From Verrucomicrobiota bacterium (GTDB lineage: Bacteria; Verrucomicrobiota; Verrucomicrobiia; Limisphaerales; UBA1100), in the NCBI GenBank assembly GCA_028872645.1, contig JAPKDK010000112.1, forward strand, positions 1-8,921: 8,921 bases of DNA, given 5' to 3'. Numbering within the stretch: the first letter of the stretch is position 1; each line of letters begins with the position of its first letter. Under the pieces are notes generated by a model, which saw nothing but the letters and a program-made list of their open reading frames with translations, was not told the DNA's origin and searched no databases. Below are positions 1-6,087 of the stretch, piece after piece. A program made the translations under genes and the position numbers.

Positions 1-40
1 CTTTTTGGTCGAAAAAACGAGCTACTTTGCCTGTTGCCAT
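1..40 (-). CDS. Cold-shock protein, N-terminal fragment (gene runs off left edge)
   Basis: Only the first 13 codons are in the window, reading MATGKVARFFDQK from the ATG at 40-38. This matches the start of CspA-family proteins (MA-x-G-x-V-K-x-F-x-x-x-KGFGFI), small single-OB-fold proteins that bind single-stranded RNA and DNA and act as RNA chaperones in the cytoplasm. The RNP1 (KGFGFI) and RNP2 motifs would lie outside the window. An AAGG sits 9 nt before the ATG and is an acceptable Shine-Dalgarno, making this the only gene here with one. A strong promoter and a leader hairpin lie just upstream, as expected for a highly expressed gene. The Lys-to-Ala and Trp-to-Arg changes (KVARFF for the usual TVKWF) are unremarkable variation. 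The call rests on 13 residues plus context, so it is probable rather than certain. Confidence 0.62.
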   Translation of the reverse strand, partial: MATGKVARFFDQK

Positions 41-61
41 AATATTATACCTTAATCTAAA

Positions 62-84
62 TTTCCCTGCTACGAGCAGGGGAA
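62..84 (-). promoter_or_regulatory. 5'-leader hairpin of the cold-shock-like gene
   Basis: An inverted repeat pairs CCCTGC (65-70) with GCAGGG (76-81) around the 5-nt loop 71-75. Two A-T pairs and one G-T pair extend it to about 9 bp over 62-84. On the minus strand it begins about 7 nt after the predicted -10 box, so it would form the very 5' end of the transcript, some 20 nt upstream of the start codon. No U-run follows on either strand, so it is not a standard terminator. A role in mRNA stability or temperature-dependent folding is inference. Confidence 0.5.
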
Positions 85-90
85 GCAAAA

Positions 91-119
91 ATTATCACCC
101 CGATTTATCCAAATATCAA
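91..119 (-). promoter_or_regulatory. Sigma-70-like promoter driving the cold-shock-like gene
   Basis: Read on the minus strand there is TTGATA (119-114), a 17-bp spacer, then GATAAT (96-91). Each hexamer is one mismatch from TTGACA and TATAAT, and the spacing is ideal. An A/T tract at about 120-140 lies directly upstream of the -35 and resembles an UP element. Transcription would start near 84, giving a leader of roughly 44 nt before the ATG at 40. A second TATAAT-like string at 43-48 is too close to the ATG to be needed as a promoter. Confidence 0.6.
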
Positions 120-467
120 GAGGAAAAATTATTTTTTTTCACTGGCAACCCTCTGAAGCCAATCCGTAAAATTCCCTAAACCTTCGAATTCCAATTGGGA
201 TGGTGTGGAAAAGTGTGGGATGTGCTTTGGGCATCGAACCCATTGAATCCCACGTTTTCAGGGGTTTTATCCGCCAGATCATGAGGTGGCTTCGGCAATC
301 CATGGGGTGTTCGCGGCGTTTCATGTGCAGGTTTCGCCAATCCAAGGGCATCATTCGCCCAAACCGAGGTGTTTTTGGCTGTTTGATGGGCTATTTTCGC
401 CAATCGCGGCGGATGGATTGCTTTTCCTTGCGGGGTCGTTGTCGTAGCGGGATGATGCGTCGCCGTC
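120..467. other. Intergenic region with no convincing gene
   Basis: This stretch separates the leftward cold-shock-like gene from the rightward sulfatase cluster. It holds the A/T tract upstream of the leftward promoter (about 120-140) and the degenerate 21-bp repeat array (257-403). Both strands are open for 100 to 150 codons, but the predicted proteins are low-complexity and match nothing I recognise. The openness follows from a repeat length divisible by three. The promoter of the sulfatase cluster should lie here, yet I see no good -35/-10 pair facing right. The best candidate, TTGCGG (428-433) with GATGAT (451-456), is weak. Confidence 0.55.
257..403. repeat. Seven degenerate 21-bp tandem repeats
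   Basis: Units start at 257, 278, 299, 320, 341, 362 and 383, each exactly 21 bp with no indels. Most begin with a form of TTCATGGGG and end with a form of TTTCGCCAA. The unit at 383 ends exactly in TTTCGCCAA, and so does the one at 320. The unit at 362 is the most diverged, and the sequence at 404-424 may be a decayed eighth copy. Read on the minus strand the array encodes a seven-residue periodicity (LAKIAHQ, LAKPAHE, LPKPPHD, LADKTPE). The array ends 65 bp before the sulfatase start. It could be a decayed minisatellite, a remnant of a repetitive coding sequence, or a binding-site array; nothing here decides between these. Confidence 0.6.
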
Positions 468-1853
468 ATGAGAATTCTTATCGCCAGTTTTTGCTTTTGC
501 TTTGCTGCCTCAGGTTGGGCGATCACTAAGCCAAATGTCCTCTTCATCGCCATTGATGACTTGAACGATTGGGTGGGGTGTTTACAGGGGCATCCGCAGG
601 TGCGAACTCCAAATATTGATCGTTTAGCCAAACGAGGGGTGCTTTTTACTAATGCACACTGTCAGGCTCCGATATGTAATCCTTCGCGGGTGAGTTTGTT
701 GACGGGCGTTCTTCCTTCGACCTCGGGCATCTATGATCTGGATCAACCTCATCACTTATCACCGCTCCTTAAAAAAGCTCACACCCTACCCGCGCACTTT
801 AAGGCCAATGGCTATCAGGTCATGGGTCGCGGGAAAATTTACCACGGCCGCTATAAATACCCCGAAGACTGGCATGACTTCAAAACAGCGGGCGATGCAC
901 GGTTGAAGCAGTTTCGTATCAAAGCCATTTCAAGCGTACCCAATATCAAGGTGCGTGACTTCGGGCCGATTGATTTACCTGAGGAAGAATTCGGCGATCT
1001 GGTGAATGCACGCTGGGCAGCAGAGCAGCTGAAACAGAAATTCAAGAAGCCGTTCTTTATGGCCGTTGGCATTCGATTGCCGCACGTACCCTTGTATGCC
1101 CCCAAGCGGTTCTTCGGGCGACATCCAGAAGCCAAGGTGCAGTTGCCTCAAATCATAAAAGAGGACCTTAAAGATCTGCCGCCAGCCGGACTGGAAATTA
1201 CACGCTATATGCATACGACTCCGCTGAACCACCGTTCGGTTACCCAAACCGGCAATTGGAAGAATGCCGTAAGAGCTTATCTGGCCTGCACCGAATTTGT
1301 GGACCACTGCGTGGGGGTGATGCTCAAGTCGCTCGATGAAAGCGCGCACGCGAAAAATACCATCATCGTTTTGTGGAGTGACCACGGTTGGCACCTCGGG
1401 GAAAAGGAGCATTGGGCCAAGCGGTCGTTGTGGGAGGAATCCACGCGCGTGCCGCTTATCCTTGCCGGTCCGGGCATTGCCAAAGGCACAAGTACGCGCG
1501 CGGTGGGATTGATTGACCTCTACCCCACCCTCAACGCACTTTGCCAACTGCCAGCACCACCACAAACACTGGAAGGCCGCTCACTGATTACACTCCTCAA
1601 TAATCCCCAAGCCAAATGGCCACATCCAGCACTCACAACGTTCCACCGTAATGACCACACTTTGAGGACTGAAAGGTGGCGCTATATTCGTTATGCTAAT
1701 GGGGATGAGGAGCTCTATGATCATGCGGCTGACCCCAATGAATGGAACAACCTCGCCAAGAATTTAAACTACCAAAAAATTATCATCGGACTAAAAAAGA
1801 AACTGCCGAAGATGAATGCTCAAGACTCACCCGCGCTTTCCAAAAAGAAATAA
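468..1853 (+). CDS. Secreted sulfatase, iduronate-2-sulfatase-like
   Basis: The 461-residue product hydrolyses sulfate esters and resembles the iduronate-2-sulfatase group of formylglycine sulfatases. Residues 1 to about 18 form a signal peptide (hydrophobic ILIASFCFCFAASGWA), so it acts in the periplasm or outside the cell. Visible active-site elements are the metal-binding Asp pair D30-D31, the signature CNPSR (C70 to R74, with C70 converted to formylglycine), GRGKIYH (120-126), the second metal pair D305-H306 in WSDHGWHLGEKEHW, and the RSLWEESTRVPL stretch (319-330) typical of the iduronate sulfatase type. The C-terminal subdomain ends with the usual 'ELYDHAADPNEWNNLA' block (415-430). The length is normal. 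The start is chosen because it gives a full signal peptide; no Shine-Dalgarno is visible. It is the first gene of the tightly packed cluster. The natural substrate (uronate 2-sulfate or another sulfated sugar) cannot be read from the sequence. Confidence 0.93.
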   Translation: MRILIASFCFCFAASGWAITKPNVLFIAIDDLNDWVGCLQGHPQVRTPNIDRLAKRGVLFTNAHCQAPICNPSRVSLLTGVLPSTSGIYDLDQPHHLSPLLKKAHTLPAHFKANGYQVMGRGKIYHGRYKYPEDWHDFKTAGDARLKQFRIKAISSVPNIKVRDFGPIDLPEEEFGDLVNARWAAEQLKQKFKKPFFMAVGIRLPHVPLYAPKRFFGRHPEAKVQLPQIIKEDLKDLPPAGLEITRYMHTTPLNHRSVTQTGNWKNAVRAYLACTEFVDHCVGVMLKSLDESAHAKNTIIVLWSDHGWHLGEKEHWAKRSLWEESTRVPLILAGPGIAKGTSTRAVGLIDLYPTLNALCQLPAPPQTLEGRSLITLLNNPQAKWPHPALTTFHRNDHTLRTERWRYIRYANGDEELYDHAADPNEWNNLAKNLNYQKIIIGLKKKLPKMNAQDSPALSKKK

Positions 1854-1860
1854 TATTTCC

Positions 1861-3288
1861 ATGAGATATCTAATATTACTTGGTTCTATCTGGTACTCCC
1901 TATTGTCGGCTGCCGACAGGCTCCCTAATATCGTTATTCTTTTGGCTGATGATCTCGGATACGGCGAACTGGGCTGTCAGGGTAATCAACAGATTCCAAC
2001 GCCTCACATTGATTCCATTGCAAAAAACGGAGTCCGCTTTACCCAAGGATATGTAACAGCGGCCTTTTGTAGCGCCTCAAGGGCAGGTCTATTAACCGGA
2101 CGCTACCAGACACGATTCGGTTATGAATTCAATCCAACGGGCCGCCACAACGAAGACCCACGGGCGGGTTTGCCTTTAGGCGAGAAGACTCTTGCTGATG
2201 TCCTAGTTGACGCCGGATACATCACTGGCCTGTTTGGCAAGTGGCACCTGGGTGGCACAGCAAACTTCAATCCTATTAGGCGAGGTTTCGATGAATTCTA
2301 CGGGTTCCTTCACGAAGGTCATTACTTCGTGCCTCCTCCGTACAAAGGCGTTACCACCTGGCTCCGCCGCAAGACCCTTCCGGGTGGCGGTTCCGGCCGA
2401 TTGATTTCACCTGATGGCAAGTTGATCTACTCAACGCATATGGGCAACACCGAGCCCGACTATGATGCTGATAACCCTATCCTAAGGGCGGGCCAGCCGG
2501 TTGAAGAACATACCTATCTTACTGACGCCATCACTCGGGAATCACTCTCATTCATTGATCGAAACGCCAATGTCCCCTTCTTCCTTTACGTGCCTTACAA
2601 CGCCGTTCACAGCCCTCTACAAGGAGCTGATGCGTACATGAAAAAGTTCGGGCATATCAAGGATATCCAACGCCGTATTTTTGCCGCGATGCTGTCCAAC
2701 ATGGACGACAGTGTCGGCGCAATTCTGAAAAAACTCCGGGCAAAAAATCTGGAGGAGAATACCCTGATCTTTTTCCTCAGCGACAATGGCGGCCCCACCC
2801 GTGAACTCACTTCCAGCAACGCCCCGTTACGTGAAGGTAAAGGAACCGTTTACGAAGGAGGAGTTCGCGTTCCTTTTTTAATGCAGTGGAAAGGAACCGT
2901 TCCCAAAGGGCAGACATACGATAAACCCGTCATCTCATTGGACCTCTTTGCCACGAGCACGGCCCTGGCGAAGGCCGAGGTAAAACGTCCTCTGGATGGA
3001 GTAAATGTTATCCCTTACCTCACGGGCCAAAAAAAAGGCATCCCTCATCAAACACTATATTGGCGATTAGGCGACCGAACGGCCATACGACACGGTGATT
3101 GGAAATTGCTGCGCAATCCCAAGCGCGGAAAGAAATCAGATTGGGAGTTGTATAATCTGACTGAAGATGTGTCTGAGGAAAAAAACCTCGCTACTATACG
3201 TACGGACAAAGTAGATGAACTTCTTGCCCAATGGGAAAAATTGAACGCGAAGATGATCGATCCCATTTGGCAACCGAACCGGAAATGA
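1861..3288 (+). CDS. Secreted arylsulfatase A-type sulfatase
   Basis: This is a second formylglycine sulfatase of 475 residues, of the arylsulfatase A type and clearly different from its neighbour. The start at 1861 gives MRYLILLGSIWYSLLSAADR, a good signal peptide. The upstream in-frame ATG at 1816 lies inside the previous gene and would bury the signal peptide behind 15 charged residues. Active-site elements: D30-D31 in LLADDLGYGELGCQGN, signature CSASR (C70 to R74), GKWHLGG (126-132), H250 in the AVHSPL motif, and D308-N309 in LSDNGGP. The C-terminal part carries GDWKLLRNP (412-420) and ELYNLTEDVSEEKNLA (429-444). The signature has Ala where the classical C-x-P-x-R has Pro; bacterial sulfatases tolerate this. 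The gap to the gene before is 7 bp, and its stop overlaps the pdxA start, so co-expression is likely. Its substrate is not predictable from the sequence. Confidence 0.93.
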   Translation: MRYLILLGSIWYSLLSAADRLPNIVILLADDLGYGELGCQGNQQIPTPHIDSIAKNGVRFTQGYVTAAFCSASRAGLLTGRYQTRFGYEFNPTGRHNEDPRAGLPLGEKTLADVLVDAGYITGLFGKWHLGGTANFNPIRRGFDEFYGFLHEGHYFVPPPYKGVTTWLRRKTLPGGGSGRLISPDGKLIYSTHMGNTEPDYDADNPILRAGQPVEEHTYLTDAITRESLSFIDRNANVPFFLYVPYNAVHSPLQGADAYMKKFGHIKDIQRRIFAAMLSNMDDSVGAILKKLRAKNLEENTLIFFLSDNGGPTRELTSSNAPLREGKGTVYEGGVRVPFLMQWKGTVPKGQTYDKPVISLDLFATSTALAKAEVKRPLDGVNVIPYLTGQKKGIPHQTLYWRLGDRTAIRHGDWKLLRNPKRGKKSDWELYNLTEDVSEEKNLATIRTDKVDELLAQWEKLNAKMIDPIWQPNRK

Positions 3289-4256
3289 GTCTGCCAAAAA
3301 TAGCCGTCACTATGGGAGACCCGGCCGGCATCGGCCCGGAGGTGTGTCTGCATCTTTTGCAAAACAAGGAAGTAGCCGAGCAGTGTGTGCCGATTATCTT
3401 TGGCGACAAGGTGGTGCTGGAACAGGCCGCTGACCAATGCAATTTACCAGAGCCTGAGAAATACATCGGCGGTTTGGCGGAGGCGGATGGGCCATGTGTT
3501 TTGGATATTGGCGCAATTGGGCTTGGGGATTTTGAAACAGGAACGGTAAATGCCGCCACGGGACGGGCAGGGTTTGCTTATGTGGAGAACGCCATCGATG
3601 CCGCGCTCGGTGGGCAAGTGGCGGGTGTGACGACGGGGCCGCTTAATAAAGAGGCCTTGCGTGCGGCGGGGATTTCCTTTCCGGGACACACGGAAATCTT
3701 CGCGGAGAAAACACACACGCAGCGGTTTTGTATGATGCAATACTCGAGCGAAGTGCGCTGTGTGTTTGCGACCACGCACGTGCCGTATTCTGAAGTTCCT
3801 ACGTTGCTCACCACGGAGCGGATTCTCGATGTGCTCGAGTTGGGCGCGCAGGCGATGCGGCGCATTCGTGGGCACGAACCGAAGATCGGCGTGCTTGGGC
3901 TCAACCCGCACGCGGGCGAGCATGGCCTGTTTGGCGATGAAGAGGCGCGCATCATCACCCCCGCCATCGATGCCGCTCGCAAAAAGGGCTTTGATGTCGA
4001 AGGCCCCATCCCTCCCGACACCGCTTTCATCCCCGCCAAACGCCGCGTCACGGATTTCTTCGTATGTATGTACCACGACCAAGGCCACATCCCGCTCAAA
4101 GCGTTGGCCTTTGATAATGCCGTGAACACCACGCTCGGCCTGCCGATCATTCGCACGTCGGTCGATCACGGCACCGCGCTTGATATCGCTGGACAAGGCA
4201 AAGCAAAACCGAACAGTCTCTTTGAAGCCGTAAAACTCGCCCTAAAATTTATTTAA
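3285..4256 (+). CDS. pdxA: 4-hydroxythreonine-4-phosphate dehydrogenase family (PdxA)
   Basis: The 323-residue cytoplasmic protein matches PdxA over its whole length (E. coli PdxA has 329). In pyridoxal phosphate synthesis PdxA oxidises 4-phosphohydroxy-threonine with NAD; the product condenses with deoxyxylulose phosphate through PdxJ. Motifs: VTMGDPAGIGPE (8-19), TTGPLNK (116-122), PGHTE with H135, and the three metal-binding histidines H165 (TTHVPYS), H209 (LNPHAGE) and H264 (YHDQGH), followed by RTSVDHGTALD (290-300). The start at 3285 gives the family N-terminus and a 4-bp ATGA overlap with the sulfatase stop, suggesting translational coupling. An in-frame ATG at 3231 would add 18 charged residues inside the sulfatase gene. 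Relatives of PdxA (PdxA2) act on sugar-acid phosphates such as erythronate or threonate 4-phosphate. In this sulfatase cluster, with no pdxJ or DUF1537 kinase in view, that alternative role is possible. Confidence 0.92.
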   Translation: MSLPKIAVTMGDPAGIGPEVCLHLLQNKEVAEQCVPIIFGDKVVLEQAADQCNLPEPEKYIGGLAEADGPCVLDIGAIGLGDFETGTVNAATGRAGFAYVENAIDAALGGQVAGVTTGPLNKEALRAAGISFPGHTEIFAEKTHTQRFCMMQYSSEVRCVFATTHVPYSEVPTLLTTERILDVLELGAQAMRRIRGHEPKIGVLGLNPHAGEHGLFGDEEARIITPAIDAARKKGFDVEGPIPPDTAFIPAKRRVTDFFVCMYHDQGHIPLKALAFDNAVNTTLGLPIIRTSVDHGTALDIAGQGKAKPNSLFEAVKLALKFI

Positions 4257-4263
4257 AACACGC

Positions 4264-6030
4264 ATGAAAAATATCTTCTTAGCTTTGTTGACGAGTACGA
4301 CATGTCTCGCGGGGCAGTCGGCGTATCAGGTGAAACCCCTCACCGAGACACAAGCGCGCGAGTACAAACTGGACACTGGTTTCTACAAGAAGGCGACGGT
4401 GGTTCAGGATATCCTCATCGCCACCTCCGCCAAGGTGGCGGATCTAGCGCACGAGGAAACGGCGTATCAATTCGACATGCTCATGCGCAGCATTAAGCCA
4501 GAGATCGCCGAGCAGATTCGTAAGAAGCGCGTGCTTTGCCTATTGATCGGGCATGACGAGTTGACCTCGCAGTTGCCGCAATTCACCACGGACAAAAAAG
4601 GTAAGGAGCTTGATTTTTATAACTGGCGCCAGCGCGGCTTTCTCAGACACATTGGTAGGCGACCGACGGTGGTGTTCGCGGAGGAGGACGTGATGGAGTA
4701 CGACGGCGGCATGAAGTTGGAGAGTATCTTGATCCATGAATTCGGGCACGTCGTGCACGGTGCAGGCTTTGATGCGGCTTTGCAAAAGCGGCTGACGGCG
4801 ACGTTTGAGAACGTAGCCAAGACGGGTATTTGGAATGATGGTCACGCGGCACAGCGGTTCCGGCGCGTGTTAAGCGACAAGCCGGTGAGCCTATTTGAAG
4901 CTTTGAAAGAATCATTTCCTGATGAGTCACCCGAACTCATTCGGAAATGCCTGAATAACGGTGATATTCTAGTGAACGGAAAAAAGACAAACTCGAATGC
5001 AACGGTAAACAGAAATGATGAGGTGCTCATTGTTTTTGGCGGTCCCAAACGATGCTATGCCTCGCGCAATCGCGCAGAATATTGGGCTGAGATTTACCAA
5101 TGCTGGTACAACACGAACCGCACCATGGACCACGACCATAATCACATCCATACGCGCGCGCAGTTGATCAAGTACGACCCGATGGGTGCCAAACTGTGTG
5201 AGGATGTGCTCGGTAAACCGGACTGGCGCTTCGTCTCCCCCCGAGAACGTGCCGGTCAAACACACCTGAAAAACTACGAGCCTGCCAAGGCTCCAAAGGT
5301 GCAGGACCTTCCGCACATCAAAGTGGCTGCGAATGATTATTACGACAAGTACTGGAAAGTGTTTTGGCAACGCCTCTACGACAAGCATGAGGTGCTCTCC
5401 CCCCATACCCGCAGCCTATTCAACGGCAAGGACCTGACGGGATGGAAGGTGGACGTCCCTCACCTCGACGAACACCCCGACGGCAAGGTGCCCTTCGTAG
5501 CACGCGACGGTATGCTGGTGAGCCTCGGTTCCCCCGGCGGTCACTTGGTGCACGACGAGGTGAACCAGAACTACCGTCTCGAGGTGGAATACCGCTTCGC
5601 GGGCAAGCCGGGCAACTGCGGGGTTCTGGTGCACTCCTCCAAGCCACGCGCCCTCTACAAGATGTTCCCGAAGTCGATCGAGGTACAGATGTACCACAAG
5701 AACGCGGGCGACTTCTGGTGCATCGTGGAGAACATCACCGTGCCCAACATGGTGAAGCGCCGCGGACCCGAGAAGAACTGGGGAATCACCGAGGGCAAGG
5801 CCCGCCGCATCCTCAACCTGACCGATGGTTCGGAGAAGGAACCCGGCGATTGGAACCGCATGGTAATCGAGTGCCTCGGCGACGAGGTCAAGGTATGGGT
5901 CAATGGCGACTTCGTGAACCACGGCTCTAAATGCACCGCCCAAAAGGGCAAGATCGCCATCCAGGCGGAGGGTTCGGAGGTGGAGTTCCGCAAGCTCGAC
6001 CTCACCCCCATAAACGCCCTAACGGACTGA
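4264..6030 (+). CDS. Secreted fusion: metallopeptidase-like domain with S4-like insert plus 3-keto-disaccharide hydrolase (DUF1080) domain
   Basis: The 588-residue product has at least three parts. Residues 1-20 are a signal peptide with likely cleavage after GQSA. Residues about 40-315 form a zinc-peptidase-like domain with ILIHEFGHVVHG (H158, E159, H162) and a probable third ligand in NRAEYWAE (E272 or E276), followed by DHDHNHIHTRAQLIKYDP (289-306). This layout recalls the anthrax lethal factor-like group, though assignment to a named family is tentative. Between the two zinc motifs lies an S4-like segment (207-258). Residues about 383-581 are a DUF1080 / 3-keto-disaccharide hydrolase domain, starting RSLFNGKDLTGWKVD and ending VEFRKLDL, a concanavalin-like fold common in PVC genomes. 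The gene starts 7 bp after pdxA with no visible Shine-Dalgarno and closes the cluster. The reading frame is intact throughout. A role in saccharide or glycoprotein breakdown is inferred; the peptidase substrate is unknown. Confidence 0.82.
   Translation: MKNIFLALLTSTTCLAGQSAYQVKPLTETQAREYKLDTGFYKKATVVQDILIATSAKVADLAHEETAYQFDMLMRSIKPEIAEQIRKKRVLCLLIGHDELTSQLPQFTTDKKGKELDFYNWRQRGFLRHIGRRPTVVFAEEDVMEYDGGMKLESILIHEFGHVVHGAGFDAALQKRLTATFENVAKTGIWNDGHAAQRFRRVLSDKPVSLFEALKESFPDESPELIRKCLNNGDILVNGKKTNSNATVNRNDEVLIVFGGPKRCYASRNRAEYWAEIYQCWYNTNRTMDHDHNHIHTRAQLIKYDPMGAKLCEDVLGKPDWRFVSPRERAGQTHLKNYEPAKAPKVQDLPHIKVAANDYYDKYWKVFWQRLYDKHEVLSPHTRSLFNGKDLTGWKVDVPHLDEHPDGKVPFVARDGMLVSLGSPGGHLVHDEVNQNYRLEVEYRFAGKPGNCGVLVHSSKPRALYKMFPKSIEVQMYHKNAGDFWCIVENITVPNMVKRRGPEKNWGITEGKARRILNLTDGSEKEPGDWNRMVIECLGDEVKVWVNGDFVNHGSKCTAQKGKIAIQAEGSEVEFRKLDLTPINALTD
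4882..5037 (+). other. S4-like domain inserted in the metallopeptidase-like region
   Basis: Residues 207-258 of the fusion protein read like an S4 domain, the small RNA-binding fold of ribosomal protein S4, pseudouridine synthases and tyrosyl-tRNA synthetase. There is an N-terminal helix (SLFEALKESFP), a second helix beginning SPELIRKCLNNGDI, the hallmark turn LVNGKKTN, and the closing strand NRNDEVLIVF. The segment is about 39% GC by hand count (4891-5040), against about 53% just before it. It separates H162 from E272 by 110 residues, whereas the equivalent spacing in anthrax lethal factor is about 45. In a secreted protein, RNA binding is unlikely, so a structural or peptide-binding role may be more plausible. 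Confidence 0.6.
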
Positions 6031-6087
6031 GCCCCCAGAAGCTTCCATTCCCACCGAGGGAGAAACCGATCCGGCTTACATTACAAT

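Noticed and set aside
62..84. Hairpin as a rho-independent terminator
   Set aside because: No run of T follows the stem on either strand, and it lies between a promoter and a start codon.
257..403. Possible CRISPR array
   Set aside because: The units are contiguous with no unique spacers, and they are far more variable than CRISPR repeats. No cas gene is present.
200..529. Plus-strand open frame of 109 codons across the repeat array
   Set aside because: Rich in Arg, Cys and Met with no fold-like pattern, and it overlaps the sulfatase start in another frame. It is a by-product of the repeats.
176..631. Minus-strand open frame of 151 codons with a seven-residue repeat (LAKPAHE-like)
   Set aside because: It overlaps the signal peptide and first domain of the sulfatase by 164 bp, has low complexity and no recognisable family. 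Its openness is explained by a repeat unit divisible by three. It may be a decayed coding relic but is not supported as a gene.
1816..1860. Upstream start for the second sulfatase
   Set aside because: It lies within the first sulfatase's coding sequence and would place 15 polar residues before an otherwise standard signal peptide.
3444..4196. Minus-strand 250-codon open frame opposite pdxA
   Set aside because: The plus-strand PdxA frame has all catalytic motifs. The antisense product is Arg- and His-rich and matches nothing, as usual for a shadow frame.
4264..4326. Lipoprotein signal in the fusion protein
   Set aside because: Cys14 is preceded by STT rather than a lipobox such as LAG or LSA. 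Cleavage by ordinary signal peptidase after GQSA fits better.
6031..6087. Terminator between the sulfatase cluster and convergent aroE
   Set aside because: I looked for a stem followed by T residues on either strand in this 57-bp gap and found none worth reporting.
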